IMG/VR virus record: IMGVR_UViG_3300008267_000016
Location: 1 to 64,000 of that record
DNA length: 64,000 bases
From: a virus
Reading direction: 5' to 3' (one strand)
In this document: one piece after another, positions 54,937 through 63,926 of the stretch
Numbering within the stretch: the first letter of the stretch is position 1
Layout: each line of letters starts with the position of its first letter
Translations under genes and position numbers: made by a program
The notes under the pieces: generated by a model
The model's database searches: none
What the model was told of the DNA's origin: nothing
What the model saw: only the letters and a program-made list of their open reading frames with translations

Positions 54937-55200
54937 TCACTGCTTTGGCTTTTCGATCGTTCTGAAACCTGTAAATACAGGGGCTGCAGCTTTGGGTCCC
55001 TGTTTCTCTTCAAAGGTTTTAAAACCAGTAAATACTTTTGCGGCTTCTGTCCCACCCACAGACCTAGGCCCCGTGGGAGCCGCCTCAGTTCTCTTTGCAG
55101 GGGACCGAAGCTCTGGGTAGTAGTCCAAAAGGACTGAGGAGGTGTTTCCGGAATTACCTAAGGAAATTCCGAAGTAATCACCTGCGTATCTGGTTGCCAT
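54937..55200 (-). CDS. Small protein with repeated TGF motif
   Basis: 87 residues. TRYAGDYFGISLGNSGNTSS, VLLDYYPELRSPAKRTEA, then two copies of a short unit: AKVFTGFKTFEEKQGP and APVFTGFRTIEKPKQ. The duplicated (V)FTGF(K/R)T(F/I)E could be a binding peptide for a replication partner. It lies before the SSB region. Function unknown. Confidence 0.6.
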   Translation of the reverse strand: MATRYAGDYFGISLGNSGNTSSVLLDYYPELRSPAKRTEAAPTGPRSVGGTEAAKVFTGFKTFEEKQGPKAAAPVFTGFRTIEKPKQ

Positions 55201-55225
55201 CTATGGAGACCTCAGTCCTTAGATT

Positions 55226-56122
55226 CTACTTATTTTCTATAAAAAACCTCTTAAGGTCAAACCCTGGACCTACCGTACCCTTTAGAACACGCATAGTCAT
55301 TTTAGCTTTTTCGTGACATGTAAAATACATAGCTTTTTCTTTGTTTGATGTGTAGCTTACTAAGTTGCGCCTTTCTTTATCTAAGCACTCACTTACATAC
55401 ATCGAGTCTTTAATAATTACCCACACTTCTTGGAAACGCAGGAGCGGCATCGCCTTGGTCTCGTCGAGTGTGTACAGTCTCGACCTTAAGGTTACCTTTT
55501 TATTAGTTTTCTTGACTACACATTTTGTAGTTTCTTTTGTCTTTTTTTTGGTTTCTTTACAATCTTGCTCTATCGGGTTTTCCAATAGCCTCTTGAGGTT
55601 TCGTGCTTTGTTAGCTGCCTCTAGTGCACTCGAAAAAACATCAGACGTGAAGCAGATTCCGTTAGTTGTACGGGCACAACCGACGTAACCGTTTTCCGTT
55701 TTTGCGGTGAATACTTCTTTATCTTCAACGACCTGCAAGTTAAAGATAGTCACAGAAGTTGTCGACTTCTTTTTACTTTGCTTGGGGACTACATCTACTT
55801 TTATTGGCTTCTCTAGTTCTTGTGCAACGACAGAAGCCTCGTGGACCTTCAAGCGATTCTGTTCGTGTTCAGTCGTCGATTTCATCCCATCCCACAGGAT
55901 CGAAGCAAAATGCCTCCTGTCTCCTCTTTTGTTTGTTTTGACAAATACTTCTTTCACTGTCCCTAGCCGCGTGTTGTTCACGTAGCCAGCAATCTTGTCC
56001 TTAAGCTTTTGATCAGAGAACTCACTGTAGCAAGTGATGTTCTTGATACCCAGTGTGACTCGATCACCAATTTTGAGCTTGCTTGGTGAGAGGGGACGTT
56101 CGCGCTTTTTGGTGTTACTCAT
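55226..56122 (-). CDS. Unrecognised lysine-rich protein coupled to DNA polymerase
   Basis: 298 residues, ATGA overlap with the polymerase gene. The N-terminal domain (LKIGDRVTLGIKNITCYSEF, GTVKEVFVKTNKRGDRRHFA, SILWDGMKSTTEHEQNRLKV) reads like a small beta barrel. The middle is Lys/Thr-rich (KETKKKTKETTKCVVKKTNK). The C-terminus has YTLDETKAMPLLRFQEVWVI. A polymerase accessory or nucleic-acid binding role is likely from its position. Not recognised. Confidence 0.55.
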   Translation of the reverse strand: MSNTKKRERPLSPSKLKIGDRVTLGIKNITCYSEFSDQKLKDKIAGYVNNTRLGTVKEVFVKTNKRGDRRHFASILWDGMKSTTEHEQNRLKVHEASVVAQELEKPIKVDVVPKQSKKKSTTSVTIFNLQVVEDKEVFTAKTENGYVGCARTTNGICFTSDVFSSALEAANKARNLKRLLENPIEQDCKETKKKTKETTKCVVKKTNKKVTLRSRLYTLDETKAMPLLRFQEVWVIIKDSMYVSECLDKERRNLVSYTSNKEKAMYFTCHEKAKMTMRVLKGTVGPGFDLKRFFIENK

Positions 56123-58008
56123 TTTTCAGACCAGGTTTCTCCGTAACTAGCGTCTGCTTTAGCAGGCACCTCCTTTAAAATCGTTTCAGCGGCTTCTTTC
56201 ATACAGCGCTCAAGTACTTCTTTGTAGTACTCAACTTTTGTTTCTACAGCCTCTAAAACGATTTCATCGTGGACACAGGCAACTAAATAAGCTTCGTCGC
56301 ACAGATAAGGATTGAGCTTCGCTAACGACAGCTTAAGGATATCAGCACCGGCACCTTGTATAAGCGTATTGGCACAGGCAGTCATGGTTGCATCTGAGTA
56401 CGAAAGCAGACGCCTGCGACCTAACGGAGTTCTCACGAAGGTCCACCCATCTTCGACCATCGCAGCACGCTCCCGGTGCCACTGCCTTAAACGTGGGTAT
56501 GCGTTATGGAACGCTGTGTGAGCTACTTTTGCTTCTGATAGAGAAATGATTTTTCCGCTTTGAGCTGCGTACGTTTTGTACTTACGGAAGCCCATGCCGT
56601 ATAGCAATGCAAAGTTAAGCGTTTTACCTTCCTGTCGCTGGTTCTTCTGAACCTCTTCTAAAGGTATGTTGTAGATCAAACTAGCGGTAACCGTATGGAG
56701 ATCATGACCTTGTTTAAACGCCTCAATCATCTGAGGGATTCCGATCAGCTCCGCACCGAGGCGTAGCTCAATCTGACTGAAGTCACAGATGATCAGCTTG
56801 TAGCCAGGCGTGGCTACGAAACATTCCCGAAACTCTTTGTCTCTCGGAATCTGTTGAGCGTTGATCGCAAACTGACTTTTAACTTTCTTGGCCGCTGTTT
56901 TCTTAGCTCCGCTCGAAGTAAATCTTCCGGAGTTTGCTCCGTACTGGTTATAACCTGAGTGAATTCTGTGTGTTATAGGGTTGATATTTGCGATTAGTTT
57001 TTCTGCGTGTTCGAGTTGAGTTTCGATTTTTGTGCGCTTTCGATAGAGGTTTAAGAGCGGGTCATCCGAATCAAATTCCGCGAGCTGGATCTGATTAAGA
57101 GTGCTCTTTCCTGTTCCTGGATTTGTTGGAAGTGCAATGCCAAGTGCTTCGAAACACTTTGTGCATTGGACACCGGATCCGGGGTTGAACTCTTTGCGTA
57201 AGTTTTTTCCAATTGCCAGTGATCCATCGGTTCTCCTGGGTAGCTTTAGATCCTCTGGTAGAGCGTCGTCAAGCTTAGTGCAGAATTCTAGAGTAATTTC
57301 ATCTAACTTTTGCTCGATCGTGTGCTTTAGGGCTATTAGCTTAGTAACATCTACGTTAAATCCTTTGTGACACATCAGTGCCACGGGGCGTACGCATTTC
57401 GACTCCAACGAGTAAACATCAAGCAGAGCTTCTTCTGCTAGCTCTTTAAGTTGATCCGCAGCGATCGTGGGGAGAAGGTCAACGTCCTTTGCTGCGTATT
57501 CGATTTGCTCTATATCAAGATCAGGTTTGCTCCAGTCAGAGATCTGTTGTTCTTTACTAATTTCAATCTCGAGTCGTCGCTCAACAACAGCCTTCAGTGA
57601 GCAGCTAACGTCATCGAAATATGGCTTTTGGAGTTTCGGGCTAACTTTCTTTTCCTTAAAACCAGCCCGCAAACAACGCTCAGCTACATAAGTATCGAAT
57701 ACCTTTCCTTGATAGTCGATGCCGAGAGACAGCAGGAACTGAAAATCGAAATTTAAGTTGTGGCCGAGAATCATTTCCCGGCTTTCGATAAATTCCTTTA
57801 GCCCACTGGTATCGGTGATTTTGAACAGATCGAGAACGTATACCGTTCTGTCAATAGTCTCTGTCGTACACAGCTGAAGCAGTCGAGCTTTAGCCACGTG
57901 CGAGTCCAAACCAGTCGTCTCGAAGTCCAGGCATACCTTGGGAATTAGCTGCAGCTCCCCAAGAGCTTTTTGGTACTCGCTGTTGCTTGTGATGTAACGG
58001 ATCTGCAT
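56119..58008 (-). CDS. polA: DNA polymerase I-type (family A) with 3'-5' exonuclease
   Basis: 629 residues, with no 5' nuclease domain. The exonuclease motifs are CLDFETTGLDS, GHNLNFDFQFL and YAAKDVDLLP. The polymerase motifs are IICDFSQIELRLGAELIG (A), RQEGKTLNFALLYGMGF (B, O helix) and CVHDEIVLEA (C). The residue equivalent to E. coli Phe762 is Phe. This is the replicative polymerase of the phage. It follows a terminator and starts a transcript with the Lys-rich gene. Confidence 0.96.
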   Translation of the reverse strand: MQIRYITSNSEYQKALGELQLIPKVCLDFETTGLDSHVAKARLLQLCTTETIDRTVYVLDLFKITDTSGLKEFIESREMILGHNLNFDFQFLLSLGIDYQGKVFDTYVAERCLRAGFKEKKVSPKLQKPYFDDVSCSLKAVVERRLEIEISKEQQISDWSKPDLDIEQIEYAAKDVDLLPTIAADQLKELAEEALLDVYSLESKCVRPVALMCHKGFNVDVTKLIALKHTIEQKLDEITLEFCTKLDDALPEDLKLPRRTDGSLAIGKNLRKEFNPGSGVQCTKCFEALGIALPTNPGTGKSTLNQIQLAEFDSDDPLLNLYRKRTKIETQLEHAEKLIANINPITHRIHSGYNQYGANSGRFTSSGAKKTAAKKVKSQFAINAQQIPRDKEFRECFVATPGYKLIICDFSQIELRLGAELIGIPQMIEAFKQGHDLHTVTASLIYNIPLEEVQKNQRQEGKTLNFALLYGMGFRKYKTYAAQSGKIISLSEAKVAHTAFHNAYPRLRQWHRERAAMVEDGWTFVRTPLGRRRLLSYSDATMTACANTLIQGAGADILKLSLAKLNPYLCDEAYLVACVHDEIVLEAVETKVEYYKEVLERCMKEAAETILKEVPAKADASYGETWSEK

Positions 58009-58015
58009 GTGACTT

Positions 58016-58039
58016 AAAAAGGGCGCCTTTCGACGCCCC
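58016..58039 (-). terminator. Intrinsic terminator before the polymerase gene
   Basis: On the leftward strand GGGCGTC, loop GAAA, GGCGCCC (one G-T pair), then five T. A T-run on the other side makes it usable in both directions. It closes the 58065 gene, so polymerase expression needs partial read-through or a promoter close by. Confidence 0.8.
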
Positions 58040-58064
58040 GTTTTTGTGGTTGTTGGATGAAGCT

Positions 58065-58877
58065 TTAAGCAGCGTAGACCCTTCTTTCGCGGATGCGACT
58101 ACTCCACTGGTGGCTGATGAAGTCTGAGATGTCGCCCCATTCGTGCGCCACTTTCTGTCCCATCGCTGTGGGAGTCACAGCATAGACAGTCCGGCGCAGC
58201 TGACGGCTGTTTTCATCCAGATCTTTATCCTTGCTACCGAACTCGATGTGTTCGCTCATTTCGATAAGCCCCCACTCTTTGAGCAGAGCTGCCCCATCAC
58301 GAACCGCGTTATACATCGGAGAGGCGTGGTAGCAGGCAGACCGAGGGATGCCTGGCCCCTGATTCAAAGTTCGGTAGTGCCCATCTGCATCTTTTACAAA
58401 GCCCATGAAGCACTGCGAGTCTGGGCTCACAGATCCCCGGTAGGCCATCCCATTGACGGAGCTAGTGGCGATTTGTCGCAGGGTCCGGCTATTGCCGTCC
58501 GAGATACCGTCGAGAATCATGGCAGCTCCAATTGCTTTCAAGCTCTTCATTTGACAAAGAGCATCGATTGCTTGAGCCGGTTGGCTGAAGGTCTCCTTAA
58601 CTTCAATCCTTGAGATCCGGTTTGCGTCCGTACGCGTATACGTACGCTTTTTAGGAGTCTCGACACCTTCGATAGCAAAGCGTGCTGCTAAGGAAGCAAG
58701 CGTGGGATTTTTGGTTTCCACGCTGATCGAAAACAGCTTTTTGGCATCGATCATTGTTGGATCGATGTGCTCGGCAATGTCTACGACAATTGCGCTATCA
58801 CGGCCTGCTGCACTCAAGAGAGCACGAGCTTCGCTGTTGTCCAGGCTGGTTTCACCGATTTTGAACTTGAAGTTCAT
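58065..58877 (-). CDS. Unrecognised protein with possible winged-helix end
   Basis: 270 residues. DNSEARALLSAAGRDSAIVV, KKLFSISVETKNPTLASLAA and a basic middle (KKRTYTRTDANRISRIEVKE). The C-terminal 120 include GAALLKEWGLIEMSEHIEF and RRTVYAVTPTAMGQKVAHEW, which resembles a winged helix with a strand pair. It could be a regulator or DNA-binding replication factor. Family not recognised. Confidence 0.55.
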   Translation of the reverse strand: MNFKFKIGETSLDNSEARALLSAAGRDSAIVVDIAEHIDPTMIDAKKLFSISVETKNPTLASLAARFAIEGVETPKKRTYTRTDANRISRIEVKETFSQPAQAIDALCQMKSLKAIGAAMILDGISDGNSRTLRQIATSSVNGMAYRGSVSPDSQCFMGFVKDADGHYRTLNQGPGIPRSACYHASPMYNAVRDGAALLKEWGLIEMSEHIEFGSKDKDLDENSRQLRRTVYAVTPTAMGQKVAHEWGDISDFISHQWSSRIRERRVYAA

Positions 58878-58958
58878 GTAATGAAAAAATGGAACGAGAG
58901 AAGCCTATCTTTCCAATGCACACCCAGCCAGATACTTCAGATTATCTTAAGGTTTTAG

Positions 58959-59387
58959 TTAATGCGGTTTACCCATCAGCACTTCGTTCGCTAGTGTCAT
59001 AAGGTCGTACCAGTGCAGCATATCCGTCACTATCTGCATTGACATCAACTCAAAGTCATGTTCGCTCAGCATCAGAGCCATCTCTACCTCCGCTTTGTTG
59101 CTAAGTTTGCGTACACCATAATTCTTGTGTAAAAAGTTGCTCAGCAAAATGCAGTGTTCTGTTATGTTTTTGTCTACTAATCTTGTTATGTTAAATAGTT
59201 CCGTTGTTGGGACATAGATAATAACTGCTTCTCGGAACCTAAATAATGCTGACTGGTTCTCAGTTAAATTATGGTACGTATCAAATAATTGTTGAGCTAC
59301 CCAATCCTCCAGCTCAAATCTCTCCGTGGCAGGAGAATACTCTGCTTCTAATCTTTTAATAGCGGCTGCTTCAGCTTGTCGGTTCAC
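58959..59387 (-). CDS. Unrecognised helical protein
   Basis: 142 residues from a GTG. NRQAEAAAIKRLEAEYSPAT, ELEDWVAQQLFDTYHNLTEN, then VYVPTTELFNITRL-like and LSEHDFELMSMQIVTDMLHW. Helical throughout, no membrane segment. It lies 53 bases after the VWA gene and may belong to the same leftward unit. Function unknown. Confidence 0.55.
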   Translation of the reverse strand: MNRQAEAAAIKRLEAEYSPATERFELEDWVAQQLFDTYHNLTENQSALFRFREAVIIYVPTTELFNITRLVDKNITEHCILLSNFLHKNYGVRKLSNKAEVEMALMLSEHDFELMSMQIVTDMLHWYDLMTLANEVLMGKPH

Positions 59388-59440
59388 TTAGGAGACAGCG
59401 CTTGTCCCCTAATTTAAACCTGGTTTATATGGTCTGTGTT

Positions 59441-60982
59441 TTATCGCATCGCGTCTTGAAACAGTTCGGCACTGCTTGGGTCGTCTAGAGGATCTACAGT
59501 GTGTACATTATCACTGAACTCTTTTAGCACACGGGCCTGTCTGCCTATGCAGAAGCTGTTCCACTGAACACCGTGCTCTTGTTTGAACGCATTTAGACGG
59601 CGCACGAAAGGATCAGATACTTCGGCGTTTCCGTCTGTAATCATCAAGATGTCCGCTTTTTCAACGAAATTGATCTTTGTCAGCGCGTGGTCGATCACCG
59701 AACAGAACGAAGTTCCGCCTTTCGTTGTCCAACTAAGAACAAAGTTCAGAAGTTTTTCGTTGTCGGCTCTGTCTTTCTCCAGATGAATACTTTTCTGAAC
59801 CACCGTGTCGAATAGGTGAATGTGTGTTGCCCTGTTTTGCTTCAAGCATTCCTCTGCGATGACATAAGCCATAGCTTTCGACCAGAGCTCTGACTCACCT
59901 GCCATCGATCCGCTGATATCGATGTACATAACAACAGGACCTTTATCAAGCTCTTTGATCTTTGCTTCGTAGTCCTTAGTGAGTAGAGTCTTTTGGCTGT
60001 ACTTAAGAGCAAACAAGGCCCGCCCTTGCTCCGTGGCAGCCAGCGCGATCTCAGCTGGGTATGCTTTGATGACTTCATCAGAGAATTTCGCTCCAACGAT
60101 GTCACTGTATTTTGTCTGTGCTTTACGTGCACGCTTCCGATCCGCCCAAGCTTGACGCAGAGCACCTAACTTCCGGACCAGTTGCTTGAGGCCAGGGTTT
60201 GCACCAAGCCTTCGTGCAAGCTTGCGCTTTTGCTCCAGATCGTTCAGCGCCACACCCTTCCCTGCTTCGGAACCAGCAAGCTGGCTCATTGCTTCCTGAG
60301 TGTCCTTAGCGCTTTGGTGCGCTTTATCAATCGCTTTATCCACTTGTGGTTGGAGAGCTTCACCTGCTCGTTGGACAGACTCTTCGAGCTGTTGGCCTAG
60401 CTCCTTTCCTTTTTGGCGAAGTTGAGCTGCCTTTGCATTATCCCCTTCTCTTTTAGCGGCCATGAACTGTTCTCGGATGTCCTGCAGCTCTTTGCCTGCG
60501 TCTGCCAATAGTGCGACGTCAAGAATCCCCTGTTCGATTTGAGATTCGATTACTTCACTCAGCTCATTGAGCACATTGACAGCATTGTTTCCTGCAGTGA
60601 ACTGATCGCCGACCGAGAGACCCATCAACCGTGGCCATGCCGGTGACTCACACACTTGAATGAATAGGTTCACCCAAAAAGCTGATTCAGGCTTGTAACC
60701 CTTTGGGAACTCTGGATTCTGGCCGTTCTGTTTCGCACGAAAGTACGTTTCAGCTTCATCCAGAGTGATGACCGTAGTGCACTGACCGCCGTTGTACAGG
60801 AAGTCGAACAACTCTTTCCCGAAACGAGAGAGCTGTTTGATGTTGTACCGATCCTCCAGATACTTAACGATCGGCCGAGTGTCCCGAACAAAGTCATCCC
60901 ACAGGAAGTCCGACAGTGGAGAAACAGCAAGAACCAAAGGTTCGTTGTTTATCAGGCGGAGGAACTCGGTGTTTGTTTTCAT
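59441..60982 (-). CDS. VWA-domain protein of the MoxR/VWA module (ViaA-like)
   Basis: 513 residues. An N-terminal helical half includes a long charged coiled coil (IREQFMAAKREGDNAKAAQL, and QVDKAIDKAHQSAKDTQEA). The C-terminal 180 are a von Willebrand factor A domain with a complete MIDAS: VMYIDISGSMAGESEL, TTKGGTSFCSVIDH and ILMITDGNAEVSD. It overlaps the AAA+ gene by 4 bases (ATGA). The pair resembles bacterial RavA-ViaA and MoxR-VWA systems, in which the ATPase remodels a target bound by the VWA protein. The target in phage is unknown. Confidence 0.85.
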   Translation of the reverse strand: MKTNTEFLRLINNEPLVLAVSPLSDFLWDDFVRDTRPIVKYLEDRYNIKQLSRFGKELFDFLYNGGQCTTVITLDEAETYFRAKQNGQNPEFPKGYKPESAFWVNLFIQVCESPAWPRLMGLSVGDQFTAGNNAVNVLNELSEVIESQIEQGILDVALLADAGKELQDIREQFMAAKREGDNAKAAQLRQKGKELGQQLEESVQRAGEALQPQVDKAIDKAHQSAKDTQEAMSQLAGSEAGKGVALNDLEQKRKLARRLGANPGLKQLVRKLGALRQAWADRKRARKAQTKYSDIVGAKFSDEVIKAYPAEIALAATEQGRALFALKYSQKTLLTKDYEAKIKELDKGPVVMYIDISGSMAGESELWSKAMAYVIAEECLKQNRATHIHLFDTVVQKSIHLEKDRADNEKLLNFVLSWTTKGGTSFCSVIDHALTKINFVEKADILMITDGNAEVSDPFVRRLNAFKQEHGVQWNSFCIGRQARVLKEFSDNVHTVDPLDDPSSAELFQDAMR

Positions 60983-62163
60983 GAGGAGAGGTTCGAGATG
61001 GATGTAGCTACAGATTGAGAGGAGGATTCGATTGCTTGGGCGAGTTTGGTAGCAGTTTGTCTAGCACCTGCACTGATTCGATACTGACCTGATTCTAAGA
61101 TGTTGTCTAGTTTGTTAGAGAGTGTATCCAGATCACGGTGCATCTTTCGCAGCTTACCTACCAGCCGGTTTAGATCCTCTACGCTTTTAGATTCCTGTGA
61201 GTGAACCGCGTGGTATTCCGTCAGGATTCCACTGTGAGCACGCTTGATACTCTCCAGGAGACGTTCTGCTGTAGGTACTGCTTGCTCTAGAACTTCCTTG
61301 ATAACTTGTACATCATCTTGTGTTTGATACACAATGTGCACTAAGGATCTGTGCAGGTGCTCTGGATAGAGTTCTTCATCTCCTTGCACAAGCGCCCAAC
61401 CACGCAAGAACTTAAGAATCTGAACTCGGCGGCGATCGCTGATAGTGATTCCCCGCGTAGCCAGAAGGTCAATTACTTGCGAGAAGGAATCAAGAAACTC
61501 ATCGCTAGCTTTGATTGATACAACCTCTTGTTGTAACTGTTGAAGATCTTCGAAAGTTAGATCTGACTTAACGGTCGGTCTGTCCTTGAGACCGAGGGCC
61601 CATGCGTCAAGCGTGCGCTTCGATGTGGGTTTCTTGAGAAGATCTACTGTAGGTCTAAACAAGAATCGATCACAGAAGGCTTGAAGAGATTCCTCTTGAG
61701 GGAAGCTGTTCGTAGCAGCAACGATTGATTGAATCGGAGTTTCGATTACTTCGCGACCGTTGTTGAAGATACGCTCGTTGAGAATAGTCAGGAGAGAGTT
61801 AAGTACAGCAGAGCTGCCACGGAACAGCTCATCTAAGAATGCAATGTTGGCACTGGGTAAGTATCCAGAGACATCACGTACATACTCGTCTTTCAGGAGC
61901 TTCGAAACTGCCACCGGGCCGAATAGTTCACTTGGGTCCGTTGTGGGCGAGAGCAGGTAACCAAAGAACTGAGATCCTTTGAATCCGTTCGAAACAGCCC
62001 GTACCAATTCGGATTTACCCGTACCAGGCAATCCAAACAAGAAGCAATTTTGTTTAGTGATAAGTGAAGCCAGAAGTCCGTCGACAATGTCTTCACGTTC
62101 CAGGAAGCTGGTGTTGAGCGAAGAGCGGAAGCCTTGGAGGTTTGCAAAGAGAGTGTCGTTCAT
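60979..62163 (-). CDS. MoxR/RavA-family AAA+ ATPase
   Basis: 394 residues. LFGLPGTGKSELVRAVSN is Walker A; NIAFLDELFRGSSAVLNSLL followed by TILNERIFNNG is the MoxR-type Walker B and helix-2 insert; ATNSFPQEESLQAFCDRFLF contains sensor 1 and the arginine finger region. The C-terminal 160 residues are helical, ending with a coiled coil. It is encoded between the DUF3150-like and VWA genes with overlaps on both sides, so the products probably form one complex. Confidence 0.9.
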   Translation of the reverse strand: MNDTLFANLQGFRSSLNTSFLEREDIVDGLLASLITKQNCFLFGLPGTGKSELVRAVSNGFKGSQFFGYLLSPTTDPSELFGPVAVSKLLKDEYVRDVSGYLPSANIAFLDELFRGSSAVLNSLLTILNERIFNNGREVIETPIQSIVAATNSFPQEESLQAFCDRFLFRPTVDLLKKPTSKRTLDAWALGLKDRPTVKSDLTFEDLQQLQQEVVSIKASDEFLDSFSQVIDLLATRGITISDRRRVQILKFLRGWALVQGDEELYPEHLHRSLVHIVYQTQDDVQVIKEVLEQAVPTAERLLESIKRAHSGILTEYHAVHSQESKSVEDLNRLVGKLRKMHRDLDTLSNKLDNILESGQYRISAGARQTATKLAQAIESSSQSVATSISNLSS

Positions 62164-62303
62164 CAGTCGAAGATTTTGTAAAGGGTCTCGGCGAGAGCCT
62201 TGAAGAAGTTTTTCTTACGCGTGTCGCGGTAAGGTCCACTCAAGCTTTTCGTTGCTAGCAGCAGAACGATTGCTTTTTGATCCAGATTAGAAGTCAAGTT
62301 CAT
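62163..62303 (-). CDS. Small protein inside the AAA+/VWA module, 46 residues
   Basis: ATG at 62303 lies inside the end of the DUF3150-like gene, and the TGA shares a base with the ATPase ATG. NLTSNLDQKAIVLLLATKSL followed by SGPYRDTRKKNFFKALAETL and YKIFD. It has a hydrophobic helix and a basic helix. Coupling on both sides suggests a real component of the module. Confidence 0.65.
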   Translation of the reverse strand: MNLTSNLDQKAIVLLLATKSLSGPYRDTRKKNFFKALAETLYKIFD

Positions 62304-63504
62304 CAGTGGTTTCTGCTTCAATAGTTTTTACCTCGTCGATCAGATCATCCAGGTTTGCTGATTGAGCTTTCACTAGCTCAGTTCGTTGATCGAACAGAAT
62401 TTGTAGATGCTTAGCTCGTTGTTGGTAGACATCTTTTTCTACTTGAAGTTCCTGATGGAGTTCATCTAATTGCTCTTGTGTTTCTGCTGTGTTTATCTTC
62501 GTGAGTAGGTCACGATAAGTATTAGAAAGAGCCAGCGATTTCTTCAGGGACTCAAGTCCGTCGCTGGAGTTTCGAGAGCTGACGATTGCTTCGAGTTCAT
62601 TACGAATCTTGCCCTTCAGATCCGCATACTCTTTAAAGGCTTGGTTCTTTACCTTTGCAGAATCACTCTGAAGCCTTACACCTACATCGAGTAAATCTTC
62701 CGAAAGTTTGAACAGATCTTCGAAACCTGGGCAGTGTCTAGTAATCAGCTGCAGCGTTTCCGCTGTGATCTGCCACGAACCGCGCCGCCGAGCTCCGCCG
62801 GTTTGGCGCTCACCAACCTTAGATGAGACTCGAACGTCTAGGTCATCGAGAAGTTCGGCTGCTTTGGCCAATGCCCGATCAGCAGCACCTTCACGGGCAG
62901 CCTCAAGAACTTCGTTTGTGTTGAACAGAGCGGCTTCCTGAATCGCTGTGGAAATAGAGTGCTCCTCTTTGTTTTCAGAAACAACCAAGCTGACTGGGTT
63001 TGGTCCGACCACAAAGACTCTGATTGGATTCTCGAACTCCTGCTTGGTAGGGAAGATAGTTAAGTAAGCTTCTTTAGCTAGCTTGAAACCTTCGGGGTCA
63101 TCACGGAACAACGGCTCAAGAAAGCCTTCAACTGTGTTCGACCAGCGAGTGTATTCTTCCAGCCAAAGTTCGTTCAGCTGTTCGTTGTACTTCGCAGCGT
63201 CAGAACGAATCTTGGCGATTCGCTCCATAGCTTCTTCAAAGTAGTCCTCGTGGAGGAAGTGAACGTCACCGTTGTGAATTGTGCACTCGTCGTACAACTT
63301 ACGTTGTTCGATCCTCAGAAGATTAAGGAACTCCTTCAATCTCCCAGAGAGCGTAGGACGCACTGAGACTGATTGTTGTTTCTCGAGTACGTCGATAACA
63401 GCACCAGGCAGTTGAAGGTCTGCCATCTTTATCTGAGTGCTCTGTCGAACAGAGGCACTCACAGAGCAGTGAATCAGGAAGATCTTTTCGTTATTCACGA
63501 TCAC
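62287..63504 (-). CDS. DUF3150-like protein of the AAA+/VWA module
   Basis: 405 residues from a GTG with a GTGA overlap; an ATG at 63426 (ADLQLPGAVIDVLEKQQSVS) is an alternative. Nearly all helical with coiled coils (EEAMERIAKIRSDAAKYNEQ, LDELHQELQVEKDVYQQRAK). The centre has AALFNTNEVLEAAREGAADR and a basic loop KVGERQTGGARRRGSW. Size, style and place beside MoxR and VWA genes match DUF3150, a family recurrent next to such pairs in phages. Function unknown. Confidence 0.65.
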   Translation of the reverse strand: MIVNNEKIFLIHCSVSASVRQSTQIKMADLQLPGAVIDVLEKQQSVSVRPTLSGRLKEFLNLLRIEQRKLYDECTIHNGDVHFLHEDYFEEAMERIAKIRSDAAKYNEQLNELWLEEYTRWSNTVEGFLEPLFRDDPEGFKLAKEAYLTIFPTKQEFENPIRVFVVGPNPVSLVVSENKEEHSISTAIQEAALFNTNEVLEAAREGAADRALAKAAELLDDLDVRVSSKVGERQTGGARRRGSWQITAETLQLITRHCPGFEDLFKLSEDLLDVGVRLQSDSAKVKNQAFKEYADLKGKIRNELEAIVSSRNSSDGLESLKKSLALSNTYRDLLTKINTAETQEQLDELHQELQVEKDVYQQRAKHLQILFDQRTELVKAQSANLDDLIDEVKTIEAETTDELDF

Positions 63505-63926
63505 TTAAGACGACGGAAGACTGCGGTGATTTTGTCAGTGACCAGATCGACTGCCCCAGTCAAGTTGAGTTGCTTAATCAAGCTGTCGCGTTCGATCTTC
63601 GCCAGCTTCAGCTTGCGCTCTAGGTCTGCGATCTTGTCGTTGATCTTGTCAAGTTTGATGTGAGGCGAGGGGCTCCGGTCGATACGTACAACGATGTTCG
63701 TACGGAACTCAGGGAACTTAAACAGGGAGTCGTCGCCCTTGAAGACGGACAGATCCAACCCGAAGTGATCCGCGTGGCAGAGCATGGTTGTGAGGTTGCT
63801 CCGAGCAGCTTCGTACTCTGTCCCGAAACTTCCGTTCAGCTCGGCCAGGGCGTTGTCGCACGCGTCGTAACGCTCTGCACTGATGCGCCCCTGTTCGACC
63901 AGGGATTGTGTAGTGACCTTAGTCAT
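63501..63926 (-). CDS. Unrecognised protein, first gene of the leftward module
   Basis: 141 residues. LVEQGRISAERYDACDNALA, YEAARSNLTTMLCHADHFGL, VFKGDDSLFKFPEFRTNIVV, then a coiled-coil helix (LDKINDKIADLERKLKLAKI). The stop overlaps the DUF3150-like start by 4 bases. It may be a further subunit of the module. Not recognised. Confidence 0.6.
   Translation of the reverse strand: MTKVTTQSLVEQGRISAERYDACDNALAELNGSFGTEYEAARSNLTTMLCHADHFGLDLSVFKGDDSLFKFPEFRTNIVVRIDRSPSPHIKLDKINDKIADLERKLKLAKIERDSLIKQLNLTGAVDLVTDKITAVFRRLK

Noticed and set aside
47912-61442. GCGATCGC as an enriched cyanobacterial HIP1 signal
   Set aside because: Only two copies noticed in 64 kb, so it is at most a weak host hint and not a repeat feature.
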